A DNA stretch of 64,000 nt from Vibrio sagamiensis NBRC 104589. Lineage in GTDB: Bacteria > Pseudomonadota > Gammaproteobacteria > Enterobacterales > Vibrionaceae. The notes below the pieces were generated by a model. It was not told the DNA's origin and did not search any database. It was given only the letters and a program-made list of their open reading frames with translations. The position numbers and the translations under genes are program-made. This document shows positions 61,963 through 64,000 of the stretch, piece after piece; the first letter of the stretch is position 1, and each line of letters begins with the position of its first letter. The stretch lies in assembly GCF_007990935.1 (NCBI RefSeq), contig NZ_BJXJ01000015.1, forward strand, positions 1 through 64,000, in the 5' to 3' direction.

Positions 61963-62409
61963 ATCACCTCTTGTTGTCGTTAGTTTCATCCTCCGTAATG
62001 AATTAGCCTTAACTCCATCTTGTCATGGAACCAGTTTTGTTACAAAAATCGTAGAAAATCATCACAAAATAGTCGTTTACTGTCAGAGACATCTGCGGTG
62101 GTATCTTCACTCTTAACATAAATTTCATTAAGAATACTCAATCAATTTTATTGTAACAATGCAAACTAAATCAATACCATAGAGATTTTAGTAAGTATTC
62201 ACTCCTTTCTTTAAGTTTAAAACTAACTATTACTCAGATTAACAATCTAATTAAATGACGAATTTAAATTATACAATAGTTCCATAAACCTGCTTAAGAA
62301 CTGTTTACTGGTCCTCCAACAAAGTAGTAAACTTTTTCTAACAAGCTGAACAATTAAGTGCGAACTATCGTACAAGAACTGAGTTTCAAATAACTGACCA
62401 AGAACAATA
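61963..62409. other. Divergent promoter interval between gltS and the DCC gene
   Basis: 447 nt without a supported gene on either strand. It must hold the leftward gltS promoter and the rightward promoter of the DCC-family gene. I see no operator-like palindrome of note. Confidence 0.4.
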
Positions 62410-62799
62410 ATGAGTAAATTAACTATTTTTTTTGATGGTACCTGTCCACTGTGCGTTAAGGAAATGCAATCACTGATTCGCCGTGACCAAAAAAAACAGA
62501 TTATAACAGTTGATATTAACAGTGATGCTTTCGCCCATTACCCATTTATCGACAAAGAGAAAGCCAACACTATTTTACATGCCATTACCTGCCAAGGTGA
62601 ACTTTTACTGGGTTTAGACGCTGCTCACAAAGCTTGGCAACTTGTTGGACTTGGCTGGCTTTATGCGCCACTTCGTTGGTGGTTCGTGAAACCCATTGCT
62701 GATTGGTTTTATGTTCAATTTGCAAACAATAGATACAAAATATCCTTTTTATTAACAGGTAGTTACCGTTGTAAAAATGGGACTTGTTCACGCAAATAA
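62410..62799 (+). CDS. DCC family thiol-disulfide oxidoreductase-like protein
   Basis: A 129-aa protein of the DUF393/DCC family. The N-terminal signature FFDGTCPLCVKEMQSLIRRD has the CPLC active-site pair at residues 14-17. It also contains the WQLVGLGWLYAPLRW block and ends YRCKNGTCSRK with two further cysteines. Members are thioredoxin-like proteins of uncertain role. Confidence 0.88.
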   Translation: MSKLTIFFDGTCPLCVKEMQSLIRRDQKKQIITVDINSDAFAHYPFIDKEKANTILHAITCQGELLLGLDAAHKAWQLVGLGWLYAPLRWWFVKPIADWFYVQFANNRYKISFLLTGSYRCKNGTCSRK

Positions 62800-63069
62800 T
62801 AATTGATACAAAAATTACTGCGATATTGGTCTAAATTCACATCATTGCGGTTCTTAACTTTCACCATCTTAGATATTCTTTTATCCACAGTTACAATACG
62901 TGCCTCACCTAAAGCTGTTCATAAAGCAAAGAAAGTCTCTGCAATTACCTCATAAGTTACTCGCTTTAGGTGCCTATTCGAGTTTTCAGAGCAAATTGGT
63001 GAAAGATCAACCCCAGGAAGTATCCTCCAATCACGAGTTAAACATAATGATAGAGAGAAGGAAATCTCA

Positions 63070-64000
63070 ATGAATTTTACGATCAAGCAAAGACTGTATA
63101 TCCTTTCTATTTTGCCTATTTTAGTAATGGCAATTAGTATGATGTGGTTCACTTATCTTCAAACCACCGATTACAGCGATAAAAAAATAGCATCAATACG
63201 TCATCAAGTAATGGAAATGAAGAAAGAGGAACTAAAGAGTTATATTCAAATTGCACAATCTTCAATCACTCCATTTCTAAATAGAAACGCACCACTGGAA
63301 GAAGTTCTACCAATTTTCAAACAGCTAGAGTTTGGCCAATCAGGCTATATCTTTGGCTATAACTCAGAAGGTACACGTATTTTTGCTGGCCAGGACCTCC
63401 AAGGTGTTGGGGATAATTTCTATTACCTACAGGATGATAAGGGCAATTACTTAATTCAAGATCTGATCAAAAATGCAAAAACAGGTGAGTTTACAACTTA
63501 CTTTTTTCCTAAACTGAATCAAAACGAAGCATTACCTAAGTTAAGTTACTCGTTATTCATTCCTGAATGGGACCTTACAATAGGTACTGGGTTTTATACG
63601 GATGATGTCGATATTATTATTGATGACATGAATGCAACTGCTGAACAAAACCTCCATATGACCTTAACGGCTATTGCACTGTTTTGTTTTGCTATTGTAA
63701 CAATAGTAATTCTTATTTCGGTACCAATTAACCGAAGCATTATGAGGCCCATACAAATTCTTAGTGACTCAATATATTCATTTGCTCAAGGTGAAGCCGA
63801 TCTAACAGCAAGAATGGCTGAACCAAGTGTCCCAGAACTCAAGAAACTTGGCCGTAATTTTAATGATTTTGTCCAGAGTTTGCAGACGATCATTAAGCAA
63901 GTCAGCCATGTCGGTCAAGAAGTGGTGGCCGAGAGTACAAATATGTCTCAGCGAGCTATGAAAGTCGATGACTTGACCATTCAGCAGCATCAGGAAACGG
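63070..64000 (+). CDS. Methyl-accepting chemotaxis protein, N-terminal part (cut by window end)
   Basis: An open frame of 310 codons from the ATG at 63070 (AAGGAA 8 nt upstream) continues past the window. It has an N-terminal membrane segment (YILSILPILVMAISMMWFTY) and a periplasmic cache-type domain (about 35-185). That domain is sCache_2-like, with SGYIFGYNSEGTRIFAG and SLFIPEWDLTIGTGFYTDDV. A second membrane helix (about 195-220) and a HAMP region (NRSIMRPIQILSDSIYSFAQGE) follow. The signalling domain would lie beyond the edge. It senses a small external ligand to control the flagellar motor. Confidence 0.9.
   Translation, partial: MNFTIKQRLYILSILPILVMAISMMWFTYLQTTDYSDKKIASIRHQVMEMKKEELKSYIQIAQSSITPFLNRNAPLEEVLPIFKQLEFGQSGYIFGYNSEGTRIFAGQDLQGVGDNFYYLQDDKGNYLIQDLIKNAKTGEFTTYFFPKLNQNEALPKLSYSLFIPEWDLTIGTGFYTDDVDIIIDDMNATAEQNLHMTLTAIALFCFAIVTIVILISVPINRSIMRPIQILSDSIYSFAQGEADLTARMAEPSVPELKKLGRNFNDFVQSLQTIIKQVSHVGQEVVAESTNMSQRAMKVDDLTIQQHQET

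Noticed and set aside
62919..63152. Minus-strand frame before the chemotaxis receptor
   Set aside because: Overlaps the receptor start; no ribosome binding site.

Overview
The window reads as a chromosomal stretch of a marine gamma-proteobacterium, most likely a member of the Vibrionaceae. This rests on the AT-rich composition, Fur and LexA boxes of the enterobacterial/vibrio type, and the gene mix (FecBCDE, Tad pilus, GltS, TTC38-type protein, DUF3570/ApbE cluster). No rRNA, tRNA or CRISPR array was seen.

Region 1 (about 0.3-16.3 kb) is a P2-type contractile-tail cluster without head genes. All structural genes run leftward: holin, tail terminator, gpV, gpW, gpJ, gpI, two-part fibre, fibre chaperone, sheath, tube, gpE/E' with a -1 frameshift site, tape measure, gpU, gpX, gpD, GH108 endolysin and an overlapping spanin-like pair. 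No capsid, portal, terminase, integrase or replication gene is present, and the order matches R-type pyocins, so I read it as an R-type tailocin. Its control region holds a leftward 201-aa regulator gene and a rightward LexA/CI-like repressor that has lost the residues for self-cleavage. Next to it is a 65-aa gene behind a near-consensus LexA box. Together they suggest SOS control through an antirepressor rather than repressor autocleavage. Two palindromes sharing AGCTCA-N4-TGAGCT sit upstream of the regulator gene and upstream of the structural operon.

Region 2 (about 16.3-36.3 kb) is accessory. It contains a Fur-box-preceded ferric-siderophore uptake operon (fecBCDE-like plus a TonB-dependent receptor), then a run of mostly leftward secreted proteins. 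These include a sphingomyelinase C-like enzyme, two paralogous small secreted proteins of unknown family, a possible MACPF-like protein, an Asp/Glu-racemase-like protein without the usual cysteines, and several orphans.

Region 3 (about 34.3-56.7 kb): a Fur-box palindrome lies between two divergent large lipoprotein genes (687 and 1625 aa). The 1625-aa gene leads, without a visible terminator, into a Tad/Flp pilus locus (flp, rcpC, rcpA, cpaD-like, tadZABCDEFG; no prepilin peptidase here). That locus leads into thioredoxin - DUF4266 - DUF3570 - ApbE - DsbD, a poorly understood envelope redox module. The DUF3570 protein carries a DGVSGAS sequence that resembles an ApbE flavinylation site.

Region 4 (about 57-64 kb) is more ordinary: a small exported protein, a TTC38-like TPR protein, a TetR regulator divergent from a flavin amine oxidase with two operator-like repeats, GltS, a DCC thiol-disulfide oxidoreductase, and the start of a chemotaxis receptor cut by the window end.
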